Positions 37,628 to 48,081 are shown, numbered from the stretch's first letter. The stretch is DNA of 64,000 nucleotides from Staphylococcus ratti (GCF_020883535.1 NZ_CP086654.1:1178001-1242000); one strand, 5' to 3'. Numbers and translations are program-made. Notes: generated by a model from the sequence alone, not told the origin.

Positions 37628-38486
37628 ACATTTCTTCATCATCTAAAGGGATGCCTAATTGAATTTTTGTAAATGAATCTTCAAATGAAAAGTCAAATGG
37701 GTAAACTTCCAAATATAATGTATTCCTTACGTAAGGTATTGAAAATTGTAATGTTGTTTCTATGTAGTGCCATGCGTCTGAAACGGCATAGTCTATTTCG
37801 CCTTGAAGATTAAACATTGCATATTGACGTTTATCTAAGTAACGATTTTCTAAATGGGAAGGCATCCGTTCACTAGGGACGCCAATAAAAATTTCTAACC
37901 CTTGGTCAAGCGGGCATCTTACAACATAAATATCATGAGGACTGCGATCATTATATTTTACCAGTTCATCGAGACGGCCATCCGATTTCAAGTCTTCTAA
38001 AAAATCAGGAACATTGAAAGGATCTTCAAGGCCATTAGAAGGAATAAATCGTGAATAACCTACCATTGAAAAATCTCCCACCGCTTCAAGACGATATGGC
38101 GGGGCTGGTTGAGTTGTTGTTGTTAACTTTAAATAAATTTGCGGCTGCATATTTAATTCATCTGATTTCGTTTTAACTTGTAGTGGTGAAATACCGTGAT
38201 AATCGCTAAAATCATGGGCAAAGGCGTTAACATCTGAATAATGATACTTTTTAGCAATGTCGATTAAACGCGTATTACTTTGCTTTAGTTCACGTGCTGC
38301 AATAGTAAGTCGCCGCGCGTTATAATAAGATTCTGGCGATTGTCCCACAATCATTAAAAATGATTGTGCTAGATGATACGGTGACATTTCAACGTAATCG
38401 CTTAATTGTTGTAAATCATATGATTCATAAAGGTGGTCTTCTATATACACAATCGCTTGTTGTATTTTTTTGATAACGTCCAACAT
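37626..38486 (-). CDS. AraC family regulator with GyrI-like effector domain
   Basis: 286-residue protein with an N-terminal AraC DNA-binding domain (two helix-turn-helix motifs, residues about 5-105: DLQQLSDYVEMSPYHLAQSF and LIDIAKKYHYSDVNAFAHDF) and a C-terminal domain resembling GyrI/effector-binding modules. The Rob/BmrR-like layout suggests sensing of a small ligand. Start ATG 38486 with TTAGGAG; GTG 38492 would overlap the RBS spacing. It sits between gnd and zwf, so a link to that pathway is possible but unproven. Confidence 0.8.
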   Translation of the reverse strand: MLDVIKKIQQAIVYIEDHLYESYDLQQLSDYVEMSPYHLAQSFLMIVGQSPESYYNARRLTIAARELKQSNTRLIDIAKKYHYSDVNAFAHDFSDYHGISPLQVKTKSDELNMQPQIYLKLTTTTQPAPPYRLEAVGDFSMVGYSRFIPSNGLEDPFNVPDFLEDLKSDGRLDELVKYNDRSPHDIYVVRCPLDQGLEIFIGVPSERMPSHLENRYLDKRQYAMFNLQGEIDYAVSDAWHYIETTLQFSIPYVRNTLYLEVYPFDFSFEDSFTKIQLGIPLDDEEM

Positions 38487-38540
38487 GGTCACTCCTAAAC
38501 TACATTAACGTAAAGCATTACTTAATCATATATTATAAAA

Positions 38541-38580
38541 CAAAAAGAGCTAAGTATCATCAAAAACATGCTTAGCTCTC
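38541..38580 (-). terminator. Terminator after zwf (minus strand)
   Basis: AGAGCTAAG (38546-38554) pairs with CTTAGCTCT (38571-38579); on the minus strand the stem is followed by TTTTTG. Confidence 0.8.
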
Positions 38581-38587
38581 AATATAT

Positions 38588-40072
38588 TTATTGAATATCA
38601 TCCCACCATTTTAACCCGTCGCGACTTAAAAGCAAATCACTTTCAAGCGGACCATTTGTTCCAGCTACATAATTAGGAAATTCTGGTTCAAATTTAGACC
38701 ATGCCTCTGAAATCGAATCCACAAATTTCCATGTAGATTTAAGTTCTTCCCAGTGTGTAAAGTTGGTTGCATCTCCGTTTAATGCGTCATACAAAAGGTT
38801 TTCATAAGCATCTACAGTGTTCATTTTGTCTTGTGCACTCATCGCATAAGATAATTGCACCGGCTCAGTCTCAATCCCTTGGACGTATTTTTTTCCATTT
38901 AAATGAATAGACACACCTTCATTAGGCTGGATATTAATGACAAGTAAGTTAGAATCTAAATGTTTATCTCTTTGATAATACAAATTCATTGGCACTTCTT
39001 TAAATTCCACTACGACTTGAATGGACTTACGTTTCATGCGTTTACCTGTTCGAATGTAAAAAGGGACGCCTGCCCATCTAAAGTTATCAATCATTACTTT
39101 TCCTGAAACAAAAGTTGGTGTTACAGAATCAGAAGCAACTTTATCTTCATCACGATAGGCTTTTACATCTTGGCCATTAATTTTACCTTGATCGTATTGT
39201 CCACGAACAAAATGATGTCTTACATCTTCAGACGGTAACACACGTAACGATTTCAATACTTTTACTTTTTCCGCTCTAATGTCATCACTATGTAAACTAA
39301 TAGGTGGCTCCATTGCAAGTAGCGCAACCATTTGTAACATGTGGTTTTGGAACATATCCTTTAAAGCACCGCTCGATTCATAATAGCCACCACGATCTTC
39401 CACACCTAAAATTTCAGAGGATGTCACTTGAATATTAGAAATATATTTATTATTCCATAACGGTTCAAACATGGCATTACTAAAACGTAACACTTCAATA
39501 TTTTGTACCATGTCTTTGCCTAAATAATGATCAATTCGAAAGATTTCTTCTTCTTTAAAAGAACGTCGAATTTGCTTATTCAATTCTTCAGCCGACTTTA
39601 GGTCGCTACCAAATGGTTTTTCGATAACTAAACGTTTAAAGCCTCTCGTATGCGTGAGTCCCGATGATTTTAAATAATCTGTAACTGTCCCAAAAAATTG
39701 CGGCGCCATCGCAAGATAAAACAAACGGTTACCTTCAAGTGAAAATTCTTGGTCCAATGTTTCACTTAATTCTAATAAATCTTTATAACTCGCTTCATCA
39801 TTTACATCATGTGGTTGATAAAATATATGTTGCATAAATTTATCTAAATGCTTTGTGTCTTGGACGTGTGCTTGAATCGAAGCTTTTACTTGTGCTCTAA
39901 AGTCATCATTCGTCAATTGACGTCGCCCAATACCAATAACTGCGATACGATCGTCTAAGTTGTCTTGTTGAAATAAATGGAATAGGGAAGGAAATAATTT
40001 GCGGTGACTTAAATCACCCGTTGCCCCAAAAATTGTTATCAATGCTGGAATTTGCTTTTTTGACTTATTCAA
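38588..40072 (-). CDS. zwf: Glucose-6-phosphate 1-dehydrogenase
   Basis: Commits glucose 6-phosphate to the oxidative pentose phosphate pathway, making NADPH. Coenzyme motif GATGDLSHRKLFPSL near the N-terminus, active-site RIDHYLGKDMVQNI in the middle, and the C-terminal beta+alpha domain. 494 residues, normal. It is read on the minus strand, divergent from the RNase Z gene, which is 158 bases away. Together with gnd it supplies both dehydrogenases of the pathway within 4 kb. Confidence 0.97.
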   Translation of the reverse strand: MNKSKKQIPALITIFGATGDLSHRKLFPSLFHLFQQDNLDDRIAVIGIGRRQLTNDDFRAQVKASIQAHVQDTKHLDKFMQHIFYQPHDVNDEASYKDLLELSETLDQEFSLEGNRLFYLAMAPQFFGTVTDYLKSSGLTHTRGFKRLVIEKPFGSDLKSAEELNKQIRRSFKEEEIFRIDHYLGKDMVQNIEVLRFSNAMFEPLWNNKYISNIQVTSSEILGVEDRGGYYESSGALKDMFQNHMLQMVALLAMEPPISLHSDDIRAEKVKVLKSLRVLPSEDVRHHFVRGQYDQGKINGQDVKAYRDEDKVASDSVTPTFVSGKVMIDNFRWAGVPFYIRTGKRMKRKSIQVVVEFKEVPMNLYYQRDKHLDSNLLVINIQPNEGVSIHLNGKKYVQGIETEPVQLSYAMSAQDKMNTVDAYENLLYDALNGDATNFTHWEELKSTWKFVDSISEAWSKFEPEFPNYVAGTNGPLESDLLLSRDGLKWWDDIQ

Positions 40073-40230
40073 GATTCAAAACCTCAATTCTTAATTTATA
40101 TCATATTTATTATTATAAAACATTCAACTCATTTAGGTCATACAATCTGCATTATTTATACATAATGTAATATTTTATGTCCCGCTTCAACTCAAATTTG
40201 TGATACTATTACGCTAAGGAGGCTCACGCC

Positions 40231-41148
40231 ATGGAAATTACCTTTTTCGGAACTAGTGCAGGATTACCTACAAAAGAACGTCATACGCAGTCTATTGCAC
40301 TCTCACTTGAACCATATGAAACAGATATATGGTTGTTTGATGTCGGTGAAGCCACACAACATCAAATTTTACATCATTCTATTAAATTAGGGAAAATCAG
40401 CCACATCTTTATTACACATATGCACGGCGACCATATCTTTGGTTTACCAGGTGTTTTAACGAGTCGTTCGTTCCAAGGCGGAGACTCAAAACCTTTGACA
40501 GTTGTTGGACCTGTAGGTATTAAAGCATTTGTGGAACAAAATTTAGCACTTACACATTCCCATTTGAACTATCCTTTACATATTATTGAAATTAATCAAT
40601 CTATAGATTTATCCTTTAACCAATTCCAAGTTAAAGTACGTCCACTCAATCATGGTGTGCCATGTTTTGGGTACCGTGTTGAAGCTCCAAGTACGCCTGG
40701 CAAACTTGACGTAGACAAATTGAAAGCATTAGGTATTCAACCTGGGCCACTATATCAACAGATTAAAACACAAGATACATTTGAATTTGAAGGACGTATA
40801 TACGATGCCTCACCATTTAAAGGACCTAATAAACAAGGACCAGTTGTTAGCATATTTGGTGATACGAAACCTTGCGAAAGCCAATTTATTCTCGCTGAAA
40901 ATGCGGATGTTATAGTCCATGAATCTACATATATAGAAGGGGACAAAACACGCGCAAATAGTTATCACCATAGTCATATTGATGATGTATTGCAACTGTT
41001 AAGTGCCGCAAATGTTAAACATGGCCTCTTAACGCATTTAAGTAACCGTTATACGATTGAAGATATTGCACAAATTGAAAAAGATATTAAATCAAAAACG
41101 CCCGTTTCTTTTCAATTTGTTCGTGACTACACAAGTTACAGCTTTTAA
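40231..41148 (+). CDS. rnz: Ribonuclease Z
   Basis: Endonuclease that trims the 3' end of tRNA precursors. MBL fold with the motif [13 protein letters not shown], the long flexible-arm region and the late metal motifs GDTKP and HESTY, then YHHSHIDD. 305 residues, as in Bacillus RNase Z. RBS AAGGAGGCTC before ATG 40231. It ends before a strong, perfect terminator. Confidence 0.95.
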   Translation: MEITFFGTSAGLPTKERHTQSIALSLEPYETDIWLFDVGEATQHQILHHSIKLGKISHIFITHMHGDHIFGLPGVLTSRSFQGGDSKPLTVVGPVGIKAFVEQNLALTHSHLNYPLHIIEINQSIDLSFNQFQVKVRPLNHGVPCFGYRVEAPSTPGKLDVDKLKALGIQPGPLYQQIKTQDTFEFEGRIYDASPFKGPNKQGPVVSIFGDTKPCESQFILAENADVIVHESTYIEGDKTRANSYHHSHIDDVLQLLSAANVKHGLLTHLSNRYTIEDIAQIEKDIKSKTPVSFQFVRDYTSYSF

Positions 41149-41197
41149 AATACATAAATGCGCATAAGTATCACATCATGGCACTGTTATGCACAGA

Positions 41198-41240
41198 AGT
41201 AGGACGACGAAACCGTTTCATTTCGTCGTCCTACTTTTTT
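41198..41240 (+). terminator. Terminator after rnz
   Basis: AGTAGGACGACGAAA pairs perfectly with TTTCGTCGTCCTACT (15 bp, 8-base loop), then T6. No T-tract is seen on the minus-strand side. Confidence 0.92.
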
Positions 41241-41255
41241 ACCCATAATAGGGCT

Positions 41256-42077
41256 TTAACCTTCATTATCTTCTTGTGCGGAAAGTTCTACACTTCTTTC
41301 AACTGCAGCATTTAAACAGTCTTCAAAAATACCTTCAATATCATAATCTGACAGTTTATTTAAACCTGCTTGTGTCGTACCACCTTTAGAGGTAATATTT
41401 CTTCTTAATTGTTCCAGACTTAAATCGGAACGTTCAATCATTTTCCCTGTTCCAATAATTAATTCTCGAATGGATTCTTCAACTTCTGATTTTTCAAGTC
41501 CCAGTTTAGTCCCTGCATTTACATACTTTTCAAATACGTGATATAAAAAGGCAGGACCACTCCCGGTAATCGCGGTTACTTGATGTAAATGCGCTTCTTT
41601 AACTTCAATTGCAGAACCAAAAGCATTAATTAATGATAAGACTTCATCTTTGGACCGTGGCCCAAAATTACGTGAAAAGCTCACACCCGTAACTGAGTGA
41701 CCTACTTGTGCATTTGTATTTGGCATAATTCGTGCAATCGGATTGTTAGGGTTTAATTTTTCTCTCAAATAACTAATCGGCAAGCCAGCCATAATAGAAA
41801 TAAATTTATTTTTGTCATCAATATGATCACGTATTCTTTCAGCGAGTTGATCAAAGTCATGCGGTTTTGCACCTAAAAAAACGTAATCGGCATTTTTTAA
41901 AAGCGTTTCATCGTCATAACTATACTGTACACCTAATTCGCGATGATAGTCTTCAAGCATTTGTTGATTAGAACGGTTGGTGAGATAGATGTTTTCAGCT
42001 GGAATTACTTTCGAATTGATAATTCCTTTGAATATCGCATTGGCCATATTCCCAGCACCGTAAAAAACAATTTTCAT
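41256..42077 (-). CDS. proC: Pyrroline-5-carboxylate reductase
   Basis: Last step of proline synthesis, reducing pyrroline-5-carboxylate with NAD(P)H. Rossmann motif FYGAGNMANAIFKGI at the N-terminus, ARIMPNTNAQVG, and the C-terminal substrate region GSGPAFLYH and TSKGGTTQAGL. 273 residues. Minus strand, RBS AGGAAGTG. No neighbour with a related role. Confidence 0.95.
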   Translation of the reverse strand: MKIVFYGAGNMANAIFKGIINSKVIPAENIYLTNRSNQQMLEDYHRELGVQYSYDDETLLKNADYVFLGAKPHDFDQLAERIRDHIDDKNKFISIMAGLPISYLREKLNPNNPIARIMPNTNAQVGHSVTGVSFSRNFGPRSKDEVLSLINAFGSAIEVKEAHLHQVTAITGSGPAFLYHVFEKYVNAGTKLGLEKSEVEESIRELIIGTGKMIERSDLSLEQLRRNITSKGGTTQAGLNKLSDYDIEGIFEDCLNAAVERSVELSAQEDNEG

Positions 42078-42271
42078 CTGTCATTTCACTTCCTATATCC
42101 ATAGTCTAAGTTTATATTAACATAAAAAATATTGCACACACGTACAGAGCACTATGTTTTATGAAATATCATCAAGCGCCAAATCGTATGTGCATCTATC
42201 TCTATATACCCATTTATTAAACGATCACATCTTTTTGTCGTCATTCGGAATAGTCACTTATTTTGTAAAAT

Positions 42272-42311
42272 AGCCCCTTTAAAATGGAAAGAGTTTCACT
42301 TTAAAGGGGCT
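42272..42311 (-). terminator. Terminator after the aldo/keto reductase gene
   Basis: AGCCCCTTTAAA and TTTAAAGGGGCT pair perfectly (12 bp). Reading the minus strand, the stem is followed by ATTTTACAAAA. Confidence 0.75.
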
Positions 42312-42317
42312 GCATCT

Positions 42318-43226
42318 TTACTTAAGATGTTGCTCATATTCAAGATTTTTAACACATTGACGTGCTTTTTCTACTATTTCATTCGGAATTTCAACATTTA
42401 ATTGTTTCACATTATCCTTAATTTGTTGTGGCGTACTTGCACCTGTAATAATTGAACCGAGTGCATTAAACGATTTAAGATAATTAAAAGTGAGAGCAGA
42501 TAAATTAGGCTCTATGTTGACAAGTGATTCTAATGTTTGGTTCAGTGCGGCATTAGAATAATCAAAAATGCCATCTTCAAACTTCTCATTTAAGACTTTT
42601 TGATAGTTTTGCGTTAATAATCCTTTAAAAACGGGTCCCCGCGCAAGCACTTTAACACCTTTATGTTCAATTTCATTTAATAAAGCTTCCGGTCGATTGT
42701 CAATCAAACTAAATTGAGACATAATTGTTTCTATTTCGCTATTTTCTAAGTAATATCGAATCACGTTTGGACGTATTGATGAGATACCATAAGCCTTGAT
42801 TAGTCCTTCCTTTTTCAACTCATCAAATGCACTTATCGTTTCGTCTAATGGATCTTCAATCGTTCCACCGTGCAACATATACAAATCTAAATGCTCTAAA
42901 TTTAATCGACGCAAGGAGTTTTTGACATTCTCTTTAATATATTTTTTCGAAGGATCCCAAAAGGTTTCACCGTTGTCTTTTAAATGATTGCCAACTTTTG
43001 TACCAATAACAATATCATCTCGGTTTTGGTATGTTTTTAGAGCTTTTCCAACGATTGCTTCATTTATACCTTTGTCATAAATATCTGCAGTATCAAAATA
43101 GGTGATGCCCGATTCTAAAGCCGCTTCAATAATAGGTTGCGCTTTTTCATAATCTGTTCCTAAACTCATACACCCTAATCCTATTTCTGAAAGTTGAAGA
43201 CCACTTTTTAAAGTATTTTTTTGCAT
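42318..43226 (-). CDS. Aldo/keto reductase
   Basis: 302-residue NADPH-dependent oxidoreductase with the AKR barrel motifs: GLGCMSLG, FDTADIYDKGINE (catalytic Asp and Tyr), IGTKVG with the catalytic lysine, LDLYMLHGG, and the C-terminal coenzyme segment IITGASTPQQIKDN. The substrate is unknown. It stands alone on the minus strand, divergent from the Nudix gene. RBS GGAAGGTG. Confidence 0.9.
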   Translation of the reverse strand: MQKNTLKSGLQLSEIGLGCMSLGTDYEKAQPIIEAALESGITYFDTADIYDKGINEAIVGKALKTYQNRDDIVIGTKVGNHLKDNGETFWDPSKKYIKENVKNSLRRLNLEHLDLYMLHGGTIEDPLDETISAFDELKKEGLIKAYGISSIRPNVIRYYLENSEIETIMSQFSLIDNRPEALLNEIEHKGVKVLARGPVFKGLLTQNYQKVLNEKFEDGIFDYSNAALNQTLESLVNIEPNLSALTFNYLKSFNALGSIITGASTPQQIKDNVKQLNVEIPNEIVEKARQCVKNLEYEQHLK

Positions 43227-43304
43227 AGGTACACACCTTCCGTTAAAATTTAATCATATTCATCATAGCAAACCATTGAGATAAAAGAAAAGGAGAGACA
43301 TTTT

Positions 43305-43847
43305 ATGCCATTTAAAGAAACCACTTTATCAAAAGAAACGATATATAAAGGGAAGATTATAGAAGTAGAAAAGCATTTAGTCGAATTACCAAATCAACAA
43401 ACTTCATACAGAGAAGTGGTCAAACATAATGGCGCTGTTGCTGTTTGTGCTTTAACGCCTGACAACAAAGTCATTTTAGTAAAACAATACCGTAAAGCGA
43501 TGGATAAAGTGTTATTAGAAATTCCTGCAGGTAAATTAGAACCCGGTGAAAATAGAAAAAGCGCTGCTAAGCGAGAATTAGAAGAAGAATCCGGGTACAT
43601 TGCAGATGATCTTAAACTAATTGGTGAGGTATACGGTTCACCAGGCTTTTGTGATGAATTGATTTCAATTTATTTCACCGACAGCTTAAAGGAAGGGCAA
43701 ATGCATTTAGATGATGATGAATTCGTTGAGAATGTTTTATATTCATTGGAAGAAGTAGAAAAAGCAGTTTCTCACGCACAAATCAACGATGCTAAAACCC
43801 TTATCGCTTTCCAATATCTATTATCAAATTATAATCATTCTAAATAA
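43305..43847 (+). CDS. nudF: ADP-ribose pyrophosphatase-type Nudix hydrolase
   Basis: 180-residue Nudix enzyme; the Nudix box begins at GKLEPGENRKSAAKRELEEE and ends in SGY, with VALTPD-like residues and PGFCDELI after it, as in ADP-ribose hydrolases. It probably hydrolyses ADP-ribose or related sugars. Located just before fur, the order found in other staphylococci. RBS AAGGAGAG before ATG 43305. Confidence 0.88.
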   Translation: MPFKETTLSKETIYKGKIIEVEKHLVELPNQQTSYREVVKHNGAVAVCALTPDNKVILVKQYRKAMDKVLLEIPAGKLEPGENRKSAAKRELEEESGYIADDLKLIGEVYGSPGFCDELISIYFTDSLKEGQMHLDDDEFVENVLYSLEEVEKAVSHAQINDAKTLIAFQYLLSNYNHSK

Positions 43848-43911
43848 CTTTCCGTAAGGGTTGCTTTTTTTCTCAATTACTGTTAATTTAATACAAGTAA
43901 TTCTTACGTAA

Positions 43912-43926
43912 TTATAATGATTTTAA
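43912..43926 (+). promoter_or_regulatory. PerR-box-like operator in the fur promoter
   Basis: TTATAATGATTTTAA matches 14 of 15 positions of the PerR box TTATAATNATTATAA and includes a TATAAT -10. In S. aureus fur belongs to the PerR regulon, so this fits known biology. Confidence 0.7.
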
Positions 43927-43951
43927 ATTTCAGTAGAGGGGTGAAGCTTCC

Positions 43952-44413
43952 GTGGAAGAACGTTTAAATCGCGTGAAGCAACAATTACAGCAATCTTCAT
44001 ACAAACTTACACCACAAAGAGAAGCTACTGTGAGGGTGTTAATTGAAAACGAGTCAGATCATTTAAGTGCAGAGGATGTTTACTTAAAGGTAAAAGAAAA
44101 AGCGCCTGAAATCGGATTAGCCACAGTGTATCGTACTTTAGAGCTTTTGGCAGACTTAAAAGTAGTGGACAAAGTGAGTTTTGGTGATAGTGTCGCACGA
44201 TTTGATTTACGCAAAGAAGGCTCTGAACACTTCCACCATCATTTAGTATGTATGGAGTGTGGCCGCGTCGATGAAATTGACGAAGATTTATTACCACAAG
44301 TAGAAGAGCGTGTTGAAAAAGAATTTAACTTTAAAATTTTAGATCATCGTTTAACATTTCATGGTGTGTGCGAAGAATGTCAGAAGAAGGGTAAAGGCAA
44401 CTCGACCTCTTGA
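43952..44413 (+). CDS. fur: Ferric uptake regulator Fur
   Basis: Iron-dependent repressor of uptake genes. Winged-helix domain (TPQREATVRVL, GLATVYRTLELLADL), regulatory-site histidines in EHFHHHLVC, and two CxxC zinc motifs (CMEC and CEEC). 153 residues. Start GTG 43952 with AGAGGGGTG. Position next to nudF and xerD identifies it as Fur rather than PerR or Zur. A PerR-box-like site covers its promoter. Confidence 0.94.
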   Translation: MEERLNRVKQQLQQSSYKLTPQREATVRVLIENESDHLSAEDVYLKVKEKAPEIGLATVYRTLELLADLKVVDKVSFGDSVARFDLRKEGSEHFHHHLVCMECGRVDEIDEDLLPQVEERVEKEFNFKILDHRLTFHGVCEECQKKGKGNSTS

Positions 44414-44439
44414 GAAGGAGACGATAAGAAGGTGATTTC

Positions 44440-45327
44440 ATGCAAGAAGTGGTGGAAGAATATTTAAGATTTATCCAACTTGAAAAAGGATTATCTCAAA
44501 ATACCGTTGCAGCATATCGTCGAGATTTAAATCATTATTTAAGCTATTTAGAAAATCAAAAAATTTCCAATTTAGACTTTATAGATCGACAAAGCGTGCA
44601 ACAATGGTTTGGAGTACTTCATGATGAAGGACGCTCAACAAAATCAATTGCGCGTTTTACATCTACAATAAGAAGTTTCCATCAATTCGCTTTGCGCGAA
44701 AAATACACATCTAAAGATCCAACCGTCTTAATAGAAACACCAAAATACGAACGCAAATTGCCCGACGTTTTATCTATAGAGGAAATCGACCATTTATTAA
44801 CAACACCTGACATTTCAAAAAACAACGGTTATCGAGATCGTACGATGTTGGAATTATTATATGCAACAGGGATGCGCGTCTCCGAATTAATTAACGTAGA
44901 AATCGAAGATGTTAATTTGATTATGGGCTTCGTTAAAGTATTTGGTAAAGGAAATAAGGAACGCATTGTCCCATTAGGCGATACCGTTATCGACTTTTTA
45001 AACCATTATATTGAAACCGTACGTCCACAACTTTTAAAACAACATGTCACACATACGTTGTTTTTGAATATGCATGGTAAACCTTTAACAAGACAAGGCA
45101 TTTGGAAAATTATCAAGCAAACTGGTGAAAAAGCGGCGATTCAAAAGCGCCTAACGCCTCATACACTACGTCACTCATTTGCGACACATCTCCTTGAAAA
45201 TGGCGCAGATTTACGGGCTGTCCAAGAAATGTTAGGACATTCTGATATTTCTACCACGCAATTGTATACGCATGTATCCAAAACGCAAATTAGAAAAATG
45301 TATCAAACATTTCACCCACGTGCTTAA
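44440..45327 (+). CDS. xerD: Site-specific tyrosine recombinase XerD
   Basis: Resolves chromosome dimers with XerC at dif. The N-terminal SAM-like DNA-binding domain is followed by the catalytic domain with the Arg of ATGMRVSEL, the box II HTLRHSFATHLLENGADLR, GHSDISTTQLYTH and the nucleophilic tyrosine. 295 residues. GTG/ATG choice: ATG 44440 has AAGGTGAT upstream. It follows fur by 26 bases. Confidence 0.95.
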   Translation: MQEVVEEYLRFIQLEKGLSQNTVAAYRRDLNHYLSYLENQKISNLDFIDRQSVQQWFGVLHDEGRSTKSIARFTSTIRSFHQFALREKYTSKDPTVLIETPKYERKLPDVLSIEEIDHLLTTPDISKNNGYRDRTMLELLYATGMRVSELINVEIEDVNLIMGFVKVFGKGNKERIVPLGDTVIDFLNHYIETVRPQLLKQHVTHTLFLNMHGKPLTRQGIWKIIKQTGEKAAIQKRLTPHTLRHSFATHLLENGADLRAVQEMLGHSDISTTQLYTHVSKTQIRKMYQTFHPRA

Positions 45328-45363
45328 AAACGTTAACTTAAATTATTTAAGCTAACGTTTTTT
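45327..45363. terminator. Bidirectional terminator between xerD and the DUF309 gene
   Basis: AACGTTAACTTAAAT pairs with ATTTAAGCTAACGTT (one mismatch, very short loop), with A- and T-tracts on either side. Confidence 0.85.
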
Positions 45364-45864
45364 ATTGTACTGTGCTTGGGCTCTCGCGGCAATCACTTCA
45401 GCACGATCACGTAATTTATGATGATGTAAAATAAAAGGCGCGGCGTTAATCGTTGTTGTTGGGCGATAATGTGGATAATATTTTAAAATTTCCTCCGTCA
45501 TTTCGTCTGTCAATGGTAGCATAATTGGCGAAAATGGGATTTCGCTTTCTGCATCTAAAATCAACTGGCTGACTTCTTGTTGAAATAAGTGATATTGCAA
45601 TCCTAGCTGACTGTATACTGTTGAATCAAAACGTTGTAGCGTTTTTAAAGCCTTTTTAAACGAACGATGTGCACCTTTAAAATTCCCTCTTCGATAGTGA
45701 TAACATCCTGTAGCTACTAAAATCAACGATACGACGGGATCATGCTTAGAAAATTCATTTTGTGCCTTCCAAGCTTCTTCTAAAATATCATGGCATAAAA
45801 AATAGTGCTGTTCTTGATGAAATTGTACATAAAATTCAACCAATTGCTTATGCAAATGCATCAC
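45352..45864 (-). CDS. DUF309 domain protein (YpuF type)
   Basis: 170-residue helical protein with the DUF309 pattern (QEQHYFLCHDILEEAWKAQ, ILVATGCYHYRRGNFKGA). Function unknown; structures of the family show a helical bundle. In Bacillus the homologue also lies next to scpA. Minus strand, divergent from scpA, whose start is 88 bases away. Confidence 0.83.
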   Translation of the reverse strand: MMHLHKQLVEFYVQFHQEQHYFLCHDILEEAWKAQNEFSKHDPVVSLILVATGCYHYRRGNFKGAHRSFKKALKTLQRFDSTVYSQLGLQYHLFQQEVSQLILDAESEIPFSPIMLPLTDEMTEEILKYYPHYRPTTTINAAPFILHHHKLRDRAEVIAARAQAQYNKKR

Positions 45865-45951
45865 TCCAAAATTTATTGTTACTCATAAACATGCTATAAT
45901 ATTTTCGGATACAATGCATCCAACTTGCAATAAGAAATGAGGCAAAAACTC

Positions 45952-46686
45952 ATGTATGAAGTAAAATTGGACGCTTTTAACGGACCATTAGACTTATTAC
46001 TCCATTTAATCAAGGAATTCGAAATAGATATTTATGATATCCCTATGAAAGCTTTAACAAAACAATATATGCAATATATTCACGCTATGAACCAACTCGA
46101 AATCAATGTGGCTAGTGAGTATTTAGTTGTAGCTTCCGAACTTCTTATGATTAAAAGTCGTATGTTACTCCCAGATATTAATCAAATCGATGATACTGAT
46201 GAAGATCCCCGAGAGGAACTTGTTGAAAAACTAATAGAATACCAAAATTTTAAGGCGTACGCTGAGTTATTAAATGATAAAAAAGAAGCACGGGCACGCC
46301 TCTATACAAAAACACCTTCTGATTTATCGCATTATGAAAAATCAGAACGTATGTCCGATGATACTACAATAGATTTGACCGAACTGATTGTCGCATATCA
46401 AAAGATGAAAACACGTGTAGCTTTGAAAAAACCGACACGTGTTCAAATAAAAAAAGAAACGTATACCATTCAACAATCGACTGCTCATATCCACCAAAAG
46501 TTACAACAGCAATCATCCATTACGTTTTTTGAATTATTTACTTTTAATGAAACAATAGAACACGTCGTCACACATTTTCTCGCGTTACTTGAAATGGCGA
46601 AAACAGGGATTATTCAAATCCAACAAACGGAAGCCTTTCATAACTTTGATATTACGAAAGGAGTCAATTATGACGTTAAATCCTAA
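45952..46686 (+). CDS. scpA: Segregation and condensation protein A
   Basis: Kleisin subunit that bridges the Smc dimer in chromosome condensation. N-terminal [19 protein letters not shown] and [15 protein letters not shown]-terminal winged helix near [11 protein letters not shown] choose ATG 45952, 10 bases after ATGAGG, which gives the usual 244-residue product; ATG 45937 overlaps the SD. It overlaps scpB by 17 bases. Confidence 0.94.
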   Translation: MYEVKLDAFNGPLDLLLHLIKEFEIDIYDIPMKALTKQYMQYIHAMNQLEINVASEYLVVASELLMIKSRMLLPDINQIDDTDEDPREELVEKLIEYQNFKAYAELLNDKKEARARLYTKTPSDLSHYEKSERMSDDTTIDLTELIVAYQKMKTRVALKKPTRVQIKKETYTIQQSTAHIHQKLQQQSSITFFELFTFNETIEHVVTHFLALLEMAKTGIIQIQQTEAFHNFDITKGVNYDVKS

Positions 46687-47215
46687 TGAAATCATGACTG
46701 CCATTTTACATACTGTAGGTGAAGATGGTATCGAACGCAACCAACTCAAAACAATTTTAGACGTCGACACGCCAACATTAGAAACGTTAATCGAGCAATT
46801 TGACATTGCAGGGTTGCACTTACAACAATTTGGTGACACACTTGTTTTAACTACAGTGGAAGAAGCAGAGCCTTATATCGAAGCACTGATCGTCAACAAA
46901 GGAACCACTAAATTATCACAAGCAGCAATGGAAGTTCTAGCAATTATTGCATATAATCAACCTATGACTCGAAATGACATTGAAATGATTCGTGGCATCA
47001 ACTCTGATGGACCAGTTAAAACTTTAATTGCTAAAGGGTTAATCGAGCCCAAACAATATCCTGAAACTCGTGGCCAACAACTTTATACGACAGACTTATT
47101 CTTAAATGTCTTTGGCTTAGAAAATTTAGAAGGTTTACCTACAACGGACGAAGATGAAGAAGAAATTGAAAACTTCTTCAGCGAGCTCGTCAATCAGAAA
47201 GGAGCAACACAATGA
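46670..47215 (+). CDS. scpB: Segregation and condensation protein B
   Basis: Kite subunit of the Smc-ScpAB complex, with two winged-helix domains ([14 protein letters not shown] and [21 protein letters not shown]). ATG 46670 follows AAAGGAG; the longer open frame from 46589 lies inside scpA. 181 residues. The ATGA overlap with rluB couples translation. Confidence 0.94.
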   Translation: MTLNPNEIMTAILHTVGEDGIERNQLKTILDVDTPTLETLIEQFDIAGLHLQQFGDTLVLTTVEEAEPYIEALIVNKGTTKLSQAAMEVLAIIAYNQPMTRNDIEMIRGINSDGPVKTLIAKGLIEPKQYPETRGQQLYTTDLFLNVFGLENLEGLPTTDEDEEEIENFFSELVNQKGATQ

Positions 47216-47955
47216 CACAACAATTAGAGCGATTGCAAAAACGCATCGCCAATAGTGGCTATACATCAAGACGAAAAGCAGAAACTTTAATTTTAGAAGG
47301 TAAAGTAACCGTCAATGGTAAGGTAGTCACTGAATTAGGAACAAAAGTAAGCCCTTCAGATGAAGTAAGTGTAGAAGGTATTCCTTTAGAACTAGAAGAC
47401 AAACTTTACATTTTATTTTATAAACCTGCACAAGTGATTACAAGCGTCTCAGATGACCGTGGAAGAAGGGTTGTAACAGATTATTTTGATGATTTAGAAA
47501 CACGCATTTATCCTGTCGGACGTTTAGATTATGATACTTCTGGCTTGTTACTATTAACAAATGATGGTGAATTCACCAATCTTATGACGCATCCAAGATA
47601 CAAAATCCCTAAAACATATATTGCTAAAATTGAAGGCTATATTTTACGCGAACAGGTAAGAGCATTAGAAAATGGTATAGAGCTGGAAGATGGCCTTACA
47701 CATCCTGCACAAGTTAAAGTAAAAAAACAAGATAAGGCAAAAAATACGTCATTAATTGAAATCACCATTCATGAAGGACGCAATAGACAAGTGCGACGTA
47801 TGTTCGAACATTTCGGTTTTAAAGTCACTAAATTATCTCGCATTTCTTTTGGTCCTCTTGATTTGAAAGGACTTGGCGCCGGTGAAGGTCGTGTGTTATC
47901 GCCGCATGAAGTAAAAACGTTACGTCAACTTGCTAGTAAAGGTTCAACTAAATAA
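47212..47955 (+). CDS. rluB: Ribosomal large subunit pseudouridine synthase B
   Basis: Modifies 23S rRNA. N-terminal S4 RNA-binding domain ([18 protein letters not shown]) and catalytic domain with the aspartate in [17 protein letters not shown], then [16 protein letters not shown]. 247 residues. ATG 47212 overlaps the scpB stop. The order scpA-scpB-rluB-srrA follows Bacillus, except that resABC are not present here. Confidence 0.94.
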   Translation: MTQQLERLQKRIANSGYTSRRKAETLILEGKVTVNGKVVTELGTKVSPSDEVSVEGIPLELEDKLYILFYKPAQVITSVSDDRGRRVVTDYFDDLETRIYPVGRLDYDTSGLLLLTNDGEFTNLMTHPRYKIPKTYIAKIEGYILREQVRALENGIELEDGLTHPAQVKVKKQDKAKNTSLIEITIHEGRNRQVRRMFEHFGFKVTKLSRISFGPLDLKGLGAGEGRVLSPHEVKTLRQLASKGSTK

Positions 47956-48081
47956 ATCGCACAAAATTTGAAATACAGTAAATTAGAATATCAACATTAT
48001 TGTTAGATTATCTATTTAAACATTTCATATGCTATACTATGCATATAAATGAATTGTCAGTAGTGTGGGAGGTAGGTCACA

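Noticed and set aside
37388..37672. 94-codon frame in the end of gnd
   Set aside because: Overlaps gnd in another frame and runs through the gnd terminator; no RBS.
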